DNA from: Prevotella sp. | GTDB lineage: Bacteria > Bacteroidota > Bacteroidia > Bacteroidales > Bacteroidaceae | Assembly: GCA_017402445.1 (NCBI GenBank) | Contig: JAFPME010000019.1 | Span: 53,215 to 117,214, forward strand | Reading direction: 5' to 3' | DNA length: 64,000 nt | Shown: positions 15,136 to 28,020 of the stretch, piece by piece | How positions within the stretch are numbered: the first letter of the stretch is position 1 | Layout of the letters: each line of letters opens with the position of its first letter | Translations under genes and position numbers: made by a program | Notes under the pieces: model-generated | Databases searched by the model: none | Seen by the model: the letters and a program-made list of their open reading frames with translations, nothing else | Told to the model about the DNA's origin: nothing

Positions 15136-17832
15136 ATGAAATTACAGTTTAATATAGAATATCGGACGACATTCGGCGAGGAGCTGGTGCTGAATCTGAT
15201 GTCAAACGACGCCGAGGGAGCGAAGCCGCTTTCTTCACACCGCATGATGACGCATGACGGTGAGCACTGGACGCTGGAGCTGCGGGGCAAGTACGCCGTG
15301 GGTTCCGTCTTGGACTATTATTACAGCGTGGACAGCAACGGTACGGAAAGCCGTCACGAGTGGCTTGTCAACCCGCACAGGCTGGAACTGGTCAGTGAGC
15401 ACGCTCGCCACTACACCGTCTACGATCACTGGATCGACATTCCTGAGGACGCTTACCTCTACAGTTCGGCCTTCACCGACTGCATAGCGCAGCGCCAACC
15501 GACGAAAAGTGCGGTGAATTCGTATGCCGTCACCGTCAGGCTGAAGGTGCGGGCACCGCAGTTGCGCGCCGGTGAACGGCTGGCTCTGATCGGGCGGACG
15601 AAGGCTTTGGGCAACTGGGAAATACTGAAAGCGCTGCCCATGACCGAGCACAGCCACAACGAGTGGGTCGCCGTCATCGACGGCACGCAGCTGGAGGGTC
15701 CCGACATGGAGTTCAAGTTCGTGGTGCTCGACGATGAGGTGGACGTCACTCCGCTGTGGGAAGACGGGCCGAACCGCACCGTCAGCCTGCCGCAGACGGA
15801 CGAGGGCGACGTGGTGGTCTACGAGCTGTCGCAGGCTTATTTCCCGATCTACAACATGAGGTGCGCCGGAACGCTCGTTCCCGTGTTCTCGCTGCGCAGT
15901 CGCGACAGTTTCGGCGTAGGCGATTTCGGCGACCTGAAGAAGATGATTGACTGGGTGGCGAAAACCCGTCAGCGCGTTCTGCAGATCCTGCCCATCAACG
16001 ATACCACCATCACACACACCTGGACCGACTCTTATCCGTACTCTTGCATCAGCATCTTCGCCCTGCATCCGCAGTATGCCGACCTCAAGGCGCTGCCCGA
16101 ACTGAAGGACGAGCAGCAGCGCGAGCGTTTTGAAGCGCTGCGCAAGGAGCTGAATGCCCTGCCACAGATAGACTACGAACGCGTGAACGGCGCGAAGACC
16201 GAATACCTGAAGCTGCTGTACGCACAGGAAGGCGCGAAGACCCTGCGCACGGCGGCGTACAAACGCTTCTTTGAAGAGGCGAAGGAGTGGCTGGTGCCCT
16301 ACGCAGAATACTGCTACTTCCGCGAGAAATACGGCACGGCCGACTACACGAAGTGGGAAGGCAACGAGACGTACGAGAAAGCCAGTCACCCGAAACAGAA
16401 GGACGTGGCGTTCTACTACTACGTGCAGTACGTACTGAACACGCAGATGAGCGAGGCGCACGAGCACGCACGCCAGCAGGGCATCATCCTCAAGGGCGAC
16501 ATCCCCATCGGCGTGAACCGCTACGGATGCGACGCCTGGCAGGAGCCGCGCTACTTCAATCTGAACGGACAGGCCGGTGCTCCGCCCGACGACTTCTCGG
16601 CAAACGGCCAGAACTGGGGATTCCCCACGTACAACTGGGACGAAATGCTGCGCGACGACTGCCGCTGGTGGGTGCGCCGCTTCTCGAACATGGCCAAGTT
16701 CTTCGATGCTTACCGCATCGACCACGTGCTGGGCTTCTTCCGCATCTGGGAAATACCCATCGATTCGGTGCACGGATTGCTCGGACAGTTTGCTCCCGCG
16801 CTGGCCATGACGCGCGAAGAGATTGCATCCTACGGGCTGCAATGGCGCGAAGAGCTCTTCCTTGAGCCGTTCATACAGGACTGGGTGCTCGACCGCATGT
16901 TCAAGGAGCGCGCCGACATGGTGCGGCAGACGTTCGTTGAGCCTAAAGGCGACGGCTTCTACCGCATGAAGGAGGCCTTCGACACACAGCGAAAGGTGGA
17001 GGCATGGTACCAGAAGGAAGCCGAGGCCGTGCAGGACGAGTCGCAGTTCGCCGAGCTGGCTGCCTTGCGCGATGGCCTCTACGCCCTGATCAGCGACGTG
17101 CTCTTTGTCCGTGACCACAAGAACAGCGACCGGTTCCACCCACGCATCTCCGTTCAGCTGGACTATGTCTACGAGAGTCTCAGCGATGGCGACAAGTTTG
17201 TCTTCAACAAGCTCTACAATGACTATTTCTACCGCCGCAACAACCAGTTCTGGTATCGCGAAGCCATGAGGAAACTGCCCAAGCTGGTGCAGGCCACGCG
17301 CATGCTGGTGTGCGCAGAGGACCTCGGCATGGTGCCCGACTGCGTGCCTTGGGTGATGAACGAGCTGCGCATCCTCTCGCTGGAGCTGCAGTCGATGCCT
17401 AAAGACCCCACGGTGAGGTTCGGACACCTCTCTCGGAATCCCTATCGCAGCGTATGTACCATCTCGTCGCACGACATGCCTACGTTGCGACAGTGGTGGG
17501 ACGAGGACCTGGAACGCACGCAGGCCTACTACAACACTATGCTCTACCGGGGCGACCAGGCACCACACCCGCTGCCGGGATGGCTGGCTCGCGACATCAT
17601 TTCGCGGCATCTCACGTCGCCTTCCATGCTCTGCATCCTCTCCATACAGGACTGGCTGGCCGTGGACGAGCAGCTGCGGCTGCCCGATGCGAACGCCGAG
17701 CGCATCAATATCCCTGCAAATCCGCGTCACTACTGGCGCTACCGCATGCATCTGAACATCGAAGACCTGATGGCCGACGATACTTTCAACGAGAACCTGC
17801 GCGAACTGATCGTGCAGAGCGGACGGAAGTAG
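15136..17832 (+). CDS. malQ: 4-alpha-glucanotransferase (GH77) with N-terminal starch-binding domains
   Basis: Cytoplasmic amylomaltase that transfers maltosyl/glucosyl units between maltodextrins, letting maltose and short dextrins be used. There is no signal peptide. The 898-residue length reflects two N-terminal CBM20-like domains (about 1-110 and 130-240), giving the DPE2-like architecture, followed by the GH77 catalytic domain (about 255-890). Catalytic positions are visible: D529 in AYRIDHVLGFFR (nucleophile), E728 in VCAEDLGMVP (acid/base) and the third Asp in ISSHDMPTLRQWW. It is the first gene of a rightward operon with GH97 (84 bp on) and pullulanase, under a LacI-type operator. Confidence 0.94.
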   Translation: MKLQFNIEYRTTFGEELVLNLMSNDAEGAKPLSSHRMMTHDGEHWTLELRGKYAVGSVLDYYYSVDSNGTESRHEWLVNPHRLELVSEHARHYTVYDHWIDIPEDAYLYSSAFTDCIAQRQPTKSAVNSYAVTVRLKVRAPQLRAGERLALIGRTKALGNWEILKALPMTEHSHNEWVAVIDGTQLEGPDMEFKFVVLDDEVDVTPLWEDGPNRTVSLPQTDEGDVVVYELSQAYFPIYNMRCAGTLVPVFSLRSRDSFGVGDFGDLKKMIDWVAKTRQRVLQILPINDTTITHTWTDSYPYSCISIFALHPQYADLKALPELKDEQQRERFEALRKELNALPQIDYERVNGAKTEYLKLLYAQEGAKTLRTAAYKRFFEEAKEWLVPYAEYCYFREKYGTADYTKWEGNETYEKASHPKQKDVAFYYYVQYVLNTQMSEAHEHARQQGIILKGDIPIGVNRYGCDAWQEPRYFNLNGQAGAPPDDFSANGQNWGFPTYNWDEMLRDDCRWWVRRFSNMAKFFDAYRIDHVLGFFRIWEIPIDSVHGLLGQFAPALAMTREEIASYGLQWREELFLEPFIQDWVLDRMFKERADMVRQTFVEPKGDGFYRMKEAFDTQRKVEAWYQKEAEAVQDESQFAELAALRDGLYALISDVLFVRDHKNSDRFHPRISVQLDYVYESLSDGDKFVFNKLYNDYFYRRNNQFWYREAMRKLPKLVQATRMLVCAEDLGMVPDCVPWVMNELRILSLELQSMPKDPTVRFGHLSRNPYRSVCTISSHDMPTLRQWWDEDLERTQAYYNTMLYRGDQAPHPLPGWLARDIISRHLTSPSMLCILSIQDWLAVDEQLRLPDANAERINIPANPRHYWRYRMHLNIEDLMADDTFNENLRELIVQSGRK

Positions 17833-17880
17833 GCGTCGGCACAGACTGGAGTCTGCAATATGACATACGGAATAATACGC

Positions 17881-17889
17881 TAATCTTTG
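17881..17889 (+). promoter_or_regulatory. Possible internal promoter before the GH97 gene
   Basis: TAATCTTTG resembles the -7 box with one extra base between TA and TTTG, 27 bp before the ATG. No operator lies upstream at the spacing seen for malQ, so this gene may also be read from the malQ promoter. Confidence 0.3.
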
Positions 17890-17895
17890 TCGTGA

Positions 17896-20190
<2,295 letters not shown>

Positions 20191-20218
20191 ATCATCGTCA
20201 ACCAATCTTTCATAACGT

Positions 20219-22246
20219 ATGAAGAAACTACTGTTCTCACTCCTCGTGATCATGACAACGACGACCCGCGCACAGGATTTCTCCTTCGACGAAGTGAGCT
20301 ACACGCCCGAGCAGACCACGTTCCGACTGTTTGCACCGTCGACGGCGAAGCAAGTGAAGGTGCGTATCTACGACAACGGCATCGGAGGAAAGGCCGTGAG
20401 AACCTTGAAGATGAAGCGCGCGGGAACGCTGTGGACGGCCGTTGCCGACGGCAACCTGCTCGGACGCTTCTACACCTTCGACACCGGACGCGGCGAATGC
20501 CCCGGCGTCTTCGCCAAGGCCGTCGGTGTGAACGGACAGCGCGGCGCCATCATCGACATGGCTGCCACCGACCCCGCAGGCTGGAGCAGCGACCGGCGGC
20601 CCGAGGTGAAGTCGCCCGCCGACCTCGTTGTCTACGAAATGCACCACCGCGACTTCTCCATTGCGCGCAAAGATGCCGCCCACCCCGGAAAGTTCCTCGC
20701 GCTCTCGGAGCCCTGGGCCGTCCGTCACCTGAAGACATTGGGCGTGAACGCCGTACATATTCTGCCCAGCTACGACTTCGGATCGGTCGACGAACTGCGC
20801 ATCGACGAGGATCTCTATCTCGAAAACGCCTACAAGCAGCTGCCCGAAGGGGTCATTCCAGCGCGTCCCAACTTCTCACCGCAGTATAACTGGGGCTACG
20901 ACCCGGTCAACTACAACGTGCCCGAAGGCTCCTACAGCACCAATCCCTACGACCCCGCGTGCCGCATCCGCGAGTTCAAGCAGATGGTGCAGGCGCTCCA
21001 CAAGGCAGGCATCCGCGTCATTCTCGACGTCGTCTATAACCACACCTACGACATCGAGCACTCCAATTTCCAGCGCACCTACCCCGATTACTACTATCGA
21101 AAAGCCCCCTCGGGGGCCGTAGGGGGGGCTTCTTCCTACTCCAACGGCTCGGGCTGCGGCAACGAGACGGCCTCGGAGCAGCCCATGATGCGCCGGTTCA
21201 TGATTGAGAGCGTGAAGTATTGGATCAACGAATACCACATCGACGGCTTCCGTTTCGACCTGATGGGCTGTCACGACATCGAGACGATGAACGAAATACG
21301 CCGTGCCGTGGACCAGATCGACCCCACCATATTTATATATGGCGAAGGATGGAGCGCCGGTCAGTGCGCCTATCCGCAGGAAAAGCTCGGCGTGAAAGCG
21401 AACATCCGGCAGATGCCGCGCATCGCCGCCTTCAGCGACGAGATTCGCGACGCTCTGCGCGGCCCGTTCTCCGACGACACGAAAGGGGCTTTCCTCGCCG
21501 GCATCCCGGGCGAAGAGGAGAGTCTGAAGTTCGGTATCGCCGGAGCTATCAGCCATCCGCAGGTCGACATGTCGAAGGTCAACTACTCCAAGGAGGCGTG
21601 GGCCGCAGAGCCGGTGCAGATGATGTCGTACGTGTCGTGCCACGACGATATGTGCCTGGTGGACCGTCTGCTCGCTTCCGTCCCCTCGCTCAAGGGTAAG
21701 GATGGCCGTCTGTCGACCCTCAGCGACCGCCAGAAGGAAGAGCTCATCCGCCTCGACCTGCTCGCACAGACTGCCGTCTTCACCTCGCAGGGCGTGCCCT
21801 TCATGCTTTCGGGCGAAGAGATGCTGCGCGACAAGAAGGGTGTGCACAACTCGTTTGAGTCGCCTGACTCAATTAACCAGCTCGACTGGACCCGACTGCA
21901 GCAGTATCCGCAGGTATTCCAATACTACAAGGACCTGATCCAGCTGCGAAGGAACCATCCTGCCTTCCGACTTGGACACGCTAATCTTGTAAGACGTCAT
22001 TTGGAGTTCCTCGATACGGGAGACTGTGTCGTCGCATTCCGGCTCAAGGACAATGCTGGCGGCGACCGTTGGCGCAACATCATTGTTGTTCTCAACGCTA
22101 ACGACTCTCCTGTAGAGGTGAAAATACCGAAGGGACGTTACACAGAAGTATGTTGTGACGGAATCATCAACGAACAAGGATTAGGCGAAATTGAAGGTGA
22201 TATGGCTACTGTTAGCGCCCAGTCTGCGCTTATTTTGCACGATTAA
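20219..22246 (+). CDS. pulA: Type I pullulanase (GH13), debranching enzyme
   Basis: Hydrolyses alpha-1,6 branches of amylopectin-derived dextrins or pullulan. Signal peptide 1-18 (ends TRAQ), so it acts outside the cytoplasm. A CBM48-like domain (about 19-110) precedes the GH13 barrel. The pullulanase hallmark YNWGYDP is present, with catalytic D347 (FRFDLMG), E376 (YGEGW) and D476 (SCHDD). At 675 residues it is short but complete. Near residues 296-306 a loop APSGAVGGAS interrupts the usual YYY-R-...-YSNGSGCGNE segment; at the DNA level it is a CCCCCTCGGGGG palindrome. It is the last gene of the malQ-GH97-pulA run. Confidence 0.92.
   Translation: MKKLLFSLLVIMTTTTRAQDFSFDEVSYTPEQTTFRLFAPSTAKQVKVRIYDNGIGGKAVRTLKMKRAGTLWTAVADGNLLGRFYTFDTGRGECPGVFAKAVGVNGQRGAIIDMAATDPAGWSSDRRPEVKSPADLVVYEMHHRDFSIARKDAAHPGKFLALSEPWAVRHLKTLGVNAVHILPSYDFGSVDELRIDEDLYLENAYKQLPEGVIPARPNFSPQYNWGYDPVNYNVPEGSYSTNPYDPACRIREFKQMVQALHKAGIRVILDVVYNHTYDIEHSNFQRTYPDYYYRKAPSGAVGGASSYSNGSGCGNETASEQPMMRRFMIESVKYWINEYHIDGFRFDLMGCHDIETMNEIRRAVDQIDPTIFIYGEGWSAGQCAYPQEKLGVKANIRQMPRIAAFSDEIRDALRGPFSDDTKGAFLAGIPGEEESLKFGIAGAISHPQVDMSKVNYSKEAWAAEPVQMMSYVSCHDDMCLVDRLLASVPSLKGKDGRLSTLSDRQKEELIRLDLLAQTAVFTSQGVPFMLSGEEMLRDKKGVHNSFESPDSINQLDWTRLQQYPQVFQYYKDLIQLRRNHPAFRLGHANLVRRHLEFLDTGDCVVAFRLKDNAGGDRWRNIIVVLNANDSPVEVKIPKGRYTEVCCDGIINEQGLGEIEGDMATVSAQSALILHD
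21104..21117. repeat. GC palindrome inside the pullulanase gene
   Basis: GCCCCCTCGGGGGC, followed closely by a GGGGGGGCTT run that can pair with the upstream AAGCCCCC. It lies in frame in a loop close to the catalytic domain and shares its core with 14120-14131 in the MFS gene. Confidence 0.5.
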
Positions 22247-22290
22247 GTCTTTTTCATGGTTTAAAAGAGCCGCATTTCAAGAAAAAGTCT

Positions 22291-22298
22291 TAACTTTG
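22291..22298 (+). promoter_or_regulatory. -7 box (TAACTTTG) of the isomerase-family gene
   Basis: Exact TAnnTTTG match 42 bp before the ATG at 22340, so this gene has its own promoter and need not belong to the pullulanase transcript. No LacI-type palindrome lies upstream. Confidence 0.65.
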
Positions 22299-22339
22299 TC
22301 AGCGTTCATAAGAAACTAACATATTATTTACTATCAAAA

Positions 22340-23839
22340 ATGAATAACGTACCACAAATGAAAATCGGAATCGTTGCGGTGAGCCGCGACTGTTTTCCTG
22401 AGTCCTTGGCCGTGAACCGCCGCAAGGCTCTTGTCGCCAAGTATGTAGAAAAATATGGTGCCGACGACATTTATGAATGTCCCATTTGCATCGTAGAGAG
22501 CGAAATCCACATGAAGCAGGCACTGGAAGACATCCAGAAAGCTGGTTGTAACGCTCTCTGTGTGTACCTTGGCAACTTCGGACCGGAAATCTCTGAGACC
22601 ATGCTCGCCCATTATTTCGATGGTCCCGCCATGTTCTGCGCAGCTGCTGAAGAGACACAAGAGGACCTCATCGATGGTCGTGGTGATGCTTATTGCGGCA
22701 TGCTGAACGCCAGTTACGCCCTGAAGCTCCGCAAGACGAAGGCATACATCCCCGAGAACCCTGTCGGTGACGCTGGAGAATGTGCCGATTTGATTCATGA
22801 TTTCGTGCCCATTGCACGTGCCATCGTCGGCCTGCGCAACCTGAAAATCATCTCTTTCGGTCCGCGTCCGAACAACTTCCTCGCCTGCAATGCACCCATC
22901 CGTGCGCTCTACGACCTCGGTGTCGAGATTGAAGAAAACTCTGAGCTCGATTTGCTTGAAGCTTTCCAGAAGCATCAGGGCGACCCGCGCATCGACGAAG
23001 TGGTGAAGGAAATGGCCACAGAGCTGGGTCATGGCAACAAGATTCCGCAGGTCCTGCCGAAGCTCGCGCAGTATGAGCTGACGCTGCTCGACTGGATTGA
23101 GGCTCATAAAGGTTCTCGCCAGTTCGTAGCCATGGCCAACAAGTGCTGGCCCGCCTTCCAGACGCAGTTCGGATTTGTGCCCTGTTACGTGAACAGCCGC
23201 CTCACTGGCCGGGGTATTCCCGTCTCATGCGAGGTGGATATCTACGGAGCATTGTCTGAATACATCGGCACCTGTATCACGCAAGACGCCGTCACGCTGC
23301 TCGACATCAACAATTCCGTGCCGAAGGATATGTTCGAGGAGAGCATAAAGGGCAGGAAATTCCTTTGCGACGAATACACACCGAAAGATATCTTCATGGG
23401 ATTCCACTGCGGAAACACTGCATCGTCAAAGCTTTGCAGCTGTAACATGTGCTTCCAGCGTATCATGGCGCGCGCTCTGCCTGTCGAAGTGACCAACGGA
23501 ACGCTCGAAGGCGACCTCGCACCTGGCAAGGCTACAATCTATCGTCTGCAGTCTACGGCCGATACCCAGCTCCGTGCTTACATTGCACAGGGAGAGATTC
23601 TGCCAGTGGCTACACGCTCATTCGGCAGCATCGGCATCTTCGGGATTAAGGACATGAGCCGCTTCTATCGCCACGTCCTCATCGAAAAGAACTATCCGCA
23701 CCATGCTGCTGTCATGTTCGATCATTGCGGCAAGTATCTGTGGGAGGTCTTCAAGTACCTCGGAGTGCCCGTCCAGGACATTGACTACAACAAGTGTCGC
23801 GGCAACTATTATCCGACAGAGAATCCCTTCGAAGAGTAA
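22340..23839 (+). CDS. L-fucose/L-arabinose isomerase-family protein
   Basis: A 499-residue cytoplasmic protein with the fold of the fucose/arabinose isomerases, which interconvert aldoses and ketoses using a divalent metal. No signal peptide. The N-terminal part (MKIGIVAVSRDCFP...) is the Rossmann-like domain. Residues such as CEVDIYGALSEY (about 293-304), FHCGN and MFDHCGKY resemble metal-binding and active-site segments of the family. Two Cys-rich spots (SKLCSCNMCFQR) are notable. It has its own promoter and a strong bidirectional terminator just after it. The real substrate is unknown; being beside starch genes does not define it. Confidence 0.75.
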   Translation: MNNVPQMKIGIVAVSRDCFPESLAVNRRKALVAKYVEKYGADDIYECPICIVESEIHMKQALEDIQKAGCNALCVYLGNFGPEISETMLAHYFDGPAMFCAAAEETQEDLIDGRGDAYCGMLNASYALKLRKTKAYIPENPVGDAGECADLIHDFVPIARAIVGLRNLKIISFGPRPNNFLACNAPIRALYDLGVEIEENSELDLLEAFQKHQGDPRIDEVVKEMATELGHGNKIPQVLPKLAQYELTLLDWIEAHKGSRQFVAMANKCWPAFQTQFGFVPCYVNSRLTGRGIPVSCEVDIYGALSEYIGTCITQDAVTLLDINNSVPKDMFEESIKGRKFLCDEYTPKDIFMGFHCGNTASSKLCSCNMCFQRIMARALPVEVTNGTLEGDLAPGKATIYRLQSTADTQLRAYIAQGEILPVATRSFGSIGIFGIKDMSRFYRHVLIEKNYPHHAAVMFDHCGKYLWEVFKYLGVPVQDIDYNKCRGNYYPTENPFEE

Positions 23840-23856
23840 TTGCTGCTGAAATCTGA

Positions 23857-23904
23857 AAGAAAGAACCCCGATGACCATCTCCACGGTCATCGGGGTTCTT
23901 TCTT
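23857..23904. terminator. Strong bidirectional hairpin terminator
   Basis: A perfect 20-bp stem (23857-23876 with 23885-23904) and 8-nt loop, with AAGAAAGAA on one flank and TTCTTTCTT on the other. It ends the isomerase-family gene and could also stop transcription arriving from the esterase side. Confidence 0.85.
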
Positions 23905-23955
23905 ATTCTGCTTGGACAACGTTCCCGTTTTGAATCGTCTTCATCCGAAGACATG

Positions 23956-24180
23956 TTAACGAACTACCTTCACGGTAATGCCATCGGCCTTCTTGACGAT
24001 GACTACGCGACATTTCTGCGAGCTGGTCAACTGCATACCGTCTATATTATAAATAGGTGTTGACGTCTGAAGCAACCATAGAAGGCATCGTTATGACAGG
24101 AGTACTGCCGTTGTTGTTGTGTTTGATGGTGTAGGAGTGGCTCGAACGGATGTCGGCAGCATACACAGTCACGACGGCAT
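23956..24180 (-). pseudogene. Decayed C-terminal tail of a secreted Prevotella-type protein
   Basis: Read on the minus strand this stretch encodes TPIYNIDGMQLTSSQK... ending ITVKVVR and TAA at 23956-23958. That is the usual end of secreted Prevotella proteins (YN-DG...KG...VNGKK pattern). Upstream, a second frame encodes VYAADIRSSHSYTIKHNNN and SMVASDVNT before hitting a stop. The two frames join only with a one-base shift near 24064. No start or full domain remains, so it is a remnant. It sits between the esterase stop and the terminator. Confidence 0.55.
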
Positions 24181-24200
24181 ATAATAAATGTTGTCTCTGA

Positions 24201-25442
<1,242 letters not shown>

Positions 25443-25451
25443 TTATTACAT

Positions 25452-27815
25452 TTATTTTCTTTTGAGCAAGTTCAGCTGTACGTCAGGTTTCATCACGTCG
25501 CTCACCTTTGTCTGCTGAGCCTTCGTCGTGGCACTGAGTGTGGCCTTGATGTCCTTTGCCGAGGCACCGATGAGGAACTGATACTCTCCTTCGGCGACCA
25601 CCCACGCTGAGGCTGCCTCATCGAACGAGGCCAGATCGGCGGCGCTGACCGTCATCGTGAGCGTCTGGCTCTCGCCGGGTTTCAGCAGTTTTGTCTTGGC
25701 AAACGCCTTCAGTTCCTTGGCTGGTTTGTTGGCCTTCTGGTTGTCTGGCGCAGAGACATAGAGCTCCACGACCTCCTTACCCTCGCGTTCGCCGCTGTTC
25801 TTCACCGTGACACTCACCTCGTAGGCGTCGTTCTTCGGTTGTATCTTCGCATCGGCGTAGTCGAAAGTTGTATAGCTCAGACCGAAACCGAAAGGATAGC
25901 TCACGGGAACATCGAAGGAGTCGAAGTAACGATAGCCCACGTAGACATCTTCTTCGTAGTTGGTGTAGTCCACGTTCTTGACGTTGGAACCCTTGTTGCC
26001 GTTGTTTGTGAAGTCGATACTTGCATTCATGTCAACAGGGAAATTCTTCGATGATGCGGCGTCGCTGAACGTCACTGGCCACGTCATGGTGAACTTTCCC
26101 GACGGCGACTGCTTGCCGCTGAGCACGTCGACCACGCTGTTGCCGCCTTCCTGGCCAGCCTGCCATGCGCAGAGGATGGCATCGGGCAGAGCTTTCCACG
26201 ATGCTGTCTCGATGACACCGCCGACGTTCAGCAGTACAACAACCTGCTTGCCTGCCTTGTGATAAACGTCGCACACCTGCTCAATCAGCTTCCGTTCGGA
26301 GCTGCTGAGGTTGAAATCGGACGATTTACGGTCGAAGAACTCACCCGAGATGCGCCCGATGGTAATCACGGCAACGTCGGCCTGGGCGGCCTGCGCTGTC
26401 AGCTCGTCGGCAGTGAACTCTTTCTCAGCAGGCAGTCCGGCAGGCACTAAGCGCATGAAGTCTGCACGCTGCTTGTCGGTCTTCTCAATCTCGGCAATCT
26501 CGGCCTCGCGGGCAGCCTTCAGTTCGGTCCACATCTTCTCGTAGGTCAGCTTAGGTTCTTCTATCACATCGTACCCTCCGTTCTTCATTCCGTCGAGCAG
26601 CGACACCACGTAGGCATGGTTCACGTTGCCAGAACCCGTACCGCCTGCAATAAACTCGTAGGAGGTGTTGCCGTAGAGTGCCACCTTCTTCACCTGATTG
26701 CTGAAAGGCAGTGCCTTCTCGTTCTTCATCAGCACCATTCCCTCGACTGCCGACTGGCGTGTCACGGCGGCATGTGCCTTTAAGTCGGGTTTGTTCGAAT
26801 ACTGATAACCCTGGAAGCGCGGGGTCTTTTCAATCAGACTGAGTATGCGGCCCACATTGCGGTCGAGGTCGGCCACGTCAAGTTTCCCGCTTTGTACGCC
26901 CGAAACAATCGAGTCGAACTGCTCTTTCTTGCCCGGCTGCAGCATGTCGTTGCCGGCAGTCATCTGCAAGGCACCGTCCTTACCGCCGAACCAGTCGGTC
27001 ATCACCGTTCCCTCGTAGCCCCATTCGTCGCGCAGGATGGTCTGAACCAGATCCTTGCTCTCCGAGGTGTAGACGCCGTTGATGTAGTTGTATGAGGTCA
27101 TCACCGTCCAGGGCTTGCTCTCCTTGACGGCAATCTCGAAGCCTTTCAGGTAGATCTCGCGCAGGGCACGCTGCGAAATCTTTGCATCGTTGTTCATGCG
27201 GTTGGTCTCCTGGTTGTTGGCAGCGAAGTGTTTGATGCTCGTTCCGACGCCGTTGGCCTGTACGCCGCGCACATAGGCAGCGGCTGTCTTGCCGGTCACG
27301 AGCGGATCCTCAGAGTAATACTCGAAGTTGCGGCCGCAGAGCGGGTTGCGCATGATGTTCAGTGCAGGCGCCAACAGCACGTCGGCACCGTATTCTTTCA
27401 CCTCTTGCCCGATGGCCTGCCCCACTTCTTCCACCAACTGCGTGTTCCAGGTGGAGGCCAGCAGCGTTCCGATGGGGAAGTGCGTGCAGTAATAAGTCGC
27501 TGAGTCGCCTTCGCGCGTGGCATCGATGCGCAGTCCGGCAGGGCCGTCGGCCAGCACGATGGCGGGAATGCCGAGCGAATCGAGGGGATAGGTGGTTCCG
27601 GCAGCCCCCGGAACGATGCTCTTCGTGGCACCGATCACGGCTGAGTCGCCCGTGAAACCGTCCATTCCCGTGCCGATGACGAAGTGCGCCTTGTCTTCAA
27701 GCGAGAGCCTGCTCAGCACGTCTTGCTGGTCGATGGTGGTCACAGGTTGTGTTCCTGGACTGCAACTGCACACAAAGGCAGCCAGTCCGACAATGTAAGT
27801 AAGATTTTTTTTCAT
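25452..27815 (-). CDS. GH3 beta-glucosidase/beta-xylosidase lipoprotein
   Basis: Exo-acting beta-glycosidase on the periplasmic or surface side. Signal peptide with lipobox VCSC, giving C18 as the lipidation site. Domains: GH3 N-terminal barrel (about 30-350) with nucleophile D274 in VMTDWFGG, GH3 C-terminal domain (about 370-640), and a fibronectin III-like domain (about 680-755, VKNSGEREGKEVVELYVSAPD). The KHFAANNQETNR and NPLCGRNFEYYSEDP blocks are GH3 signatures. It is paired with the CE1 esterase, so hemicellulose or mixed plant polysaccharide is the likely target. A similar GH3 gene lies at 52431-54740. Confidence 0.9.
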   Translation of the reverse strand: MKKNLTYIVGLAAFVCSCSPGTQPVTTIDQQDVLSRLSLEDKAHFVIGTGMDGFTGDSAVIGATKSIVPGAAGTTYPLDSLGIPAIVLADGPAGLRIDATREGDSATYYCTHFPIGTLLASTWNTQLVEEVGQAIGQEVKEYGADVLLAPALNIMRNPLCGRNFEYYSEDPLVTGKTAAAYVRGVQANGVGTSIKHFAANNQETNRMNNDAKISQRALREIYLKGFEIAVKESKPWTVMTSYNYINGVYTSESKDLVQTILRDEWGYEGTVMTDWFGGKDGALQMTAGNDMLQPGKKEQFDSIVSGVQSGKLDVADLDRNVGRILSLIEKTPRFQGYQYSNKPDLKAHAAVTRQSAVEGMVLMKNEKALPFSNQVKKVALYGNTSYEFIAGGTGSGNVNHAYVVSLLDGMKNGGYDVIEEPKLTYEKMWTELKAAREAEIAEIEKTDKQRADFMRLVPAGLPAEKEFTADELTAQAAQADVAVITIGRISGEFFDRKSSDFNLSSSERKLIEQVCDVYHKAGKQVVVLLNVGGVIETASWKALPDAILCAWQAGQEGGNSVVDVLSGKQSPSGKFTMTWPVTFSDAASSKNFPVDMNASIDFTNNGNKGSNVKNVDYTNYEEDVYVGYRYFDSFDVPVSYPFGFGLSYTTFDYADAKIQPKNDAYEVSVTVKNSGEREGKEVVELYVSAPDNQKANKPAKELKAFAKTKLLKPGESQTLTMTVSAADLASFDEAASAWVVAEGEYQFLIGASAKDIKATLSATTKAQQTKVSDVMKPDVQLNLLKRK

Positions 27816-27918
27816 GTTGATAGAAGATTATGTTACTTTACTATAACGCAGAAACTCGCATTAAATTGTTTCAGATTCAGATTTTTTTACCGAAGCGAGT
27901 CGATGAGTCAGACTGCTG

Positions 27919-27926
27919 TGCAAACG
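27919..27926 (+). promoter_or_regulatory. Possible LacI-type half-operator before the susA-like gene
   Basis: TGCAAACG equals the left half of the operators at 12256 and 15032; the right half is not conserved. Its would-be centre (27925.5) lies 63.5 bp before the TAAATTTG box, one base off the distance seen at the three full sites. Confidence 0.45.
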
Positions 27927-27988
27927 ATTATTCAGCCGACAGCGCAACATTTTTCAACAAAGCGCACGCTACTTTCAGAGAAAAACTC

Positions 27989-27996
27989 TAAATTTG
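27989..27996 (+). promoter_or_regulatory. -7 box (TAAATTTG) of the susA-like gene
   Basis: Exact TAnnTTTG match 25 bp before the ATG at 28021. It also rules out the in-frame ATG at 27994, which would overlap the promoter. Confidence 0.65.
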
Positions 27997-28020
27997 CAAA
28001 CAGATAAAAACCAAAGTACT

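Noticed and set aside
15235-17751. Long minus-strand open frame opposite malQ
   Set aside because: It lies entirely antisense to a clear GH77 enzyme; the predicted peptide has no domain or signal and is a by-product of GC-rich codon use. Similar antisense frames opposite the SusA-like, DUF5686 and topoisomerase genes were rejected for the same reason.
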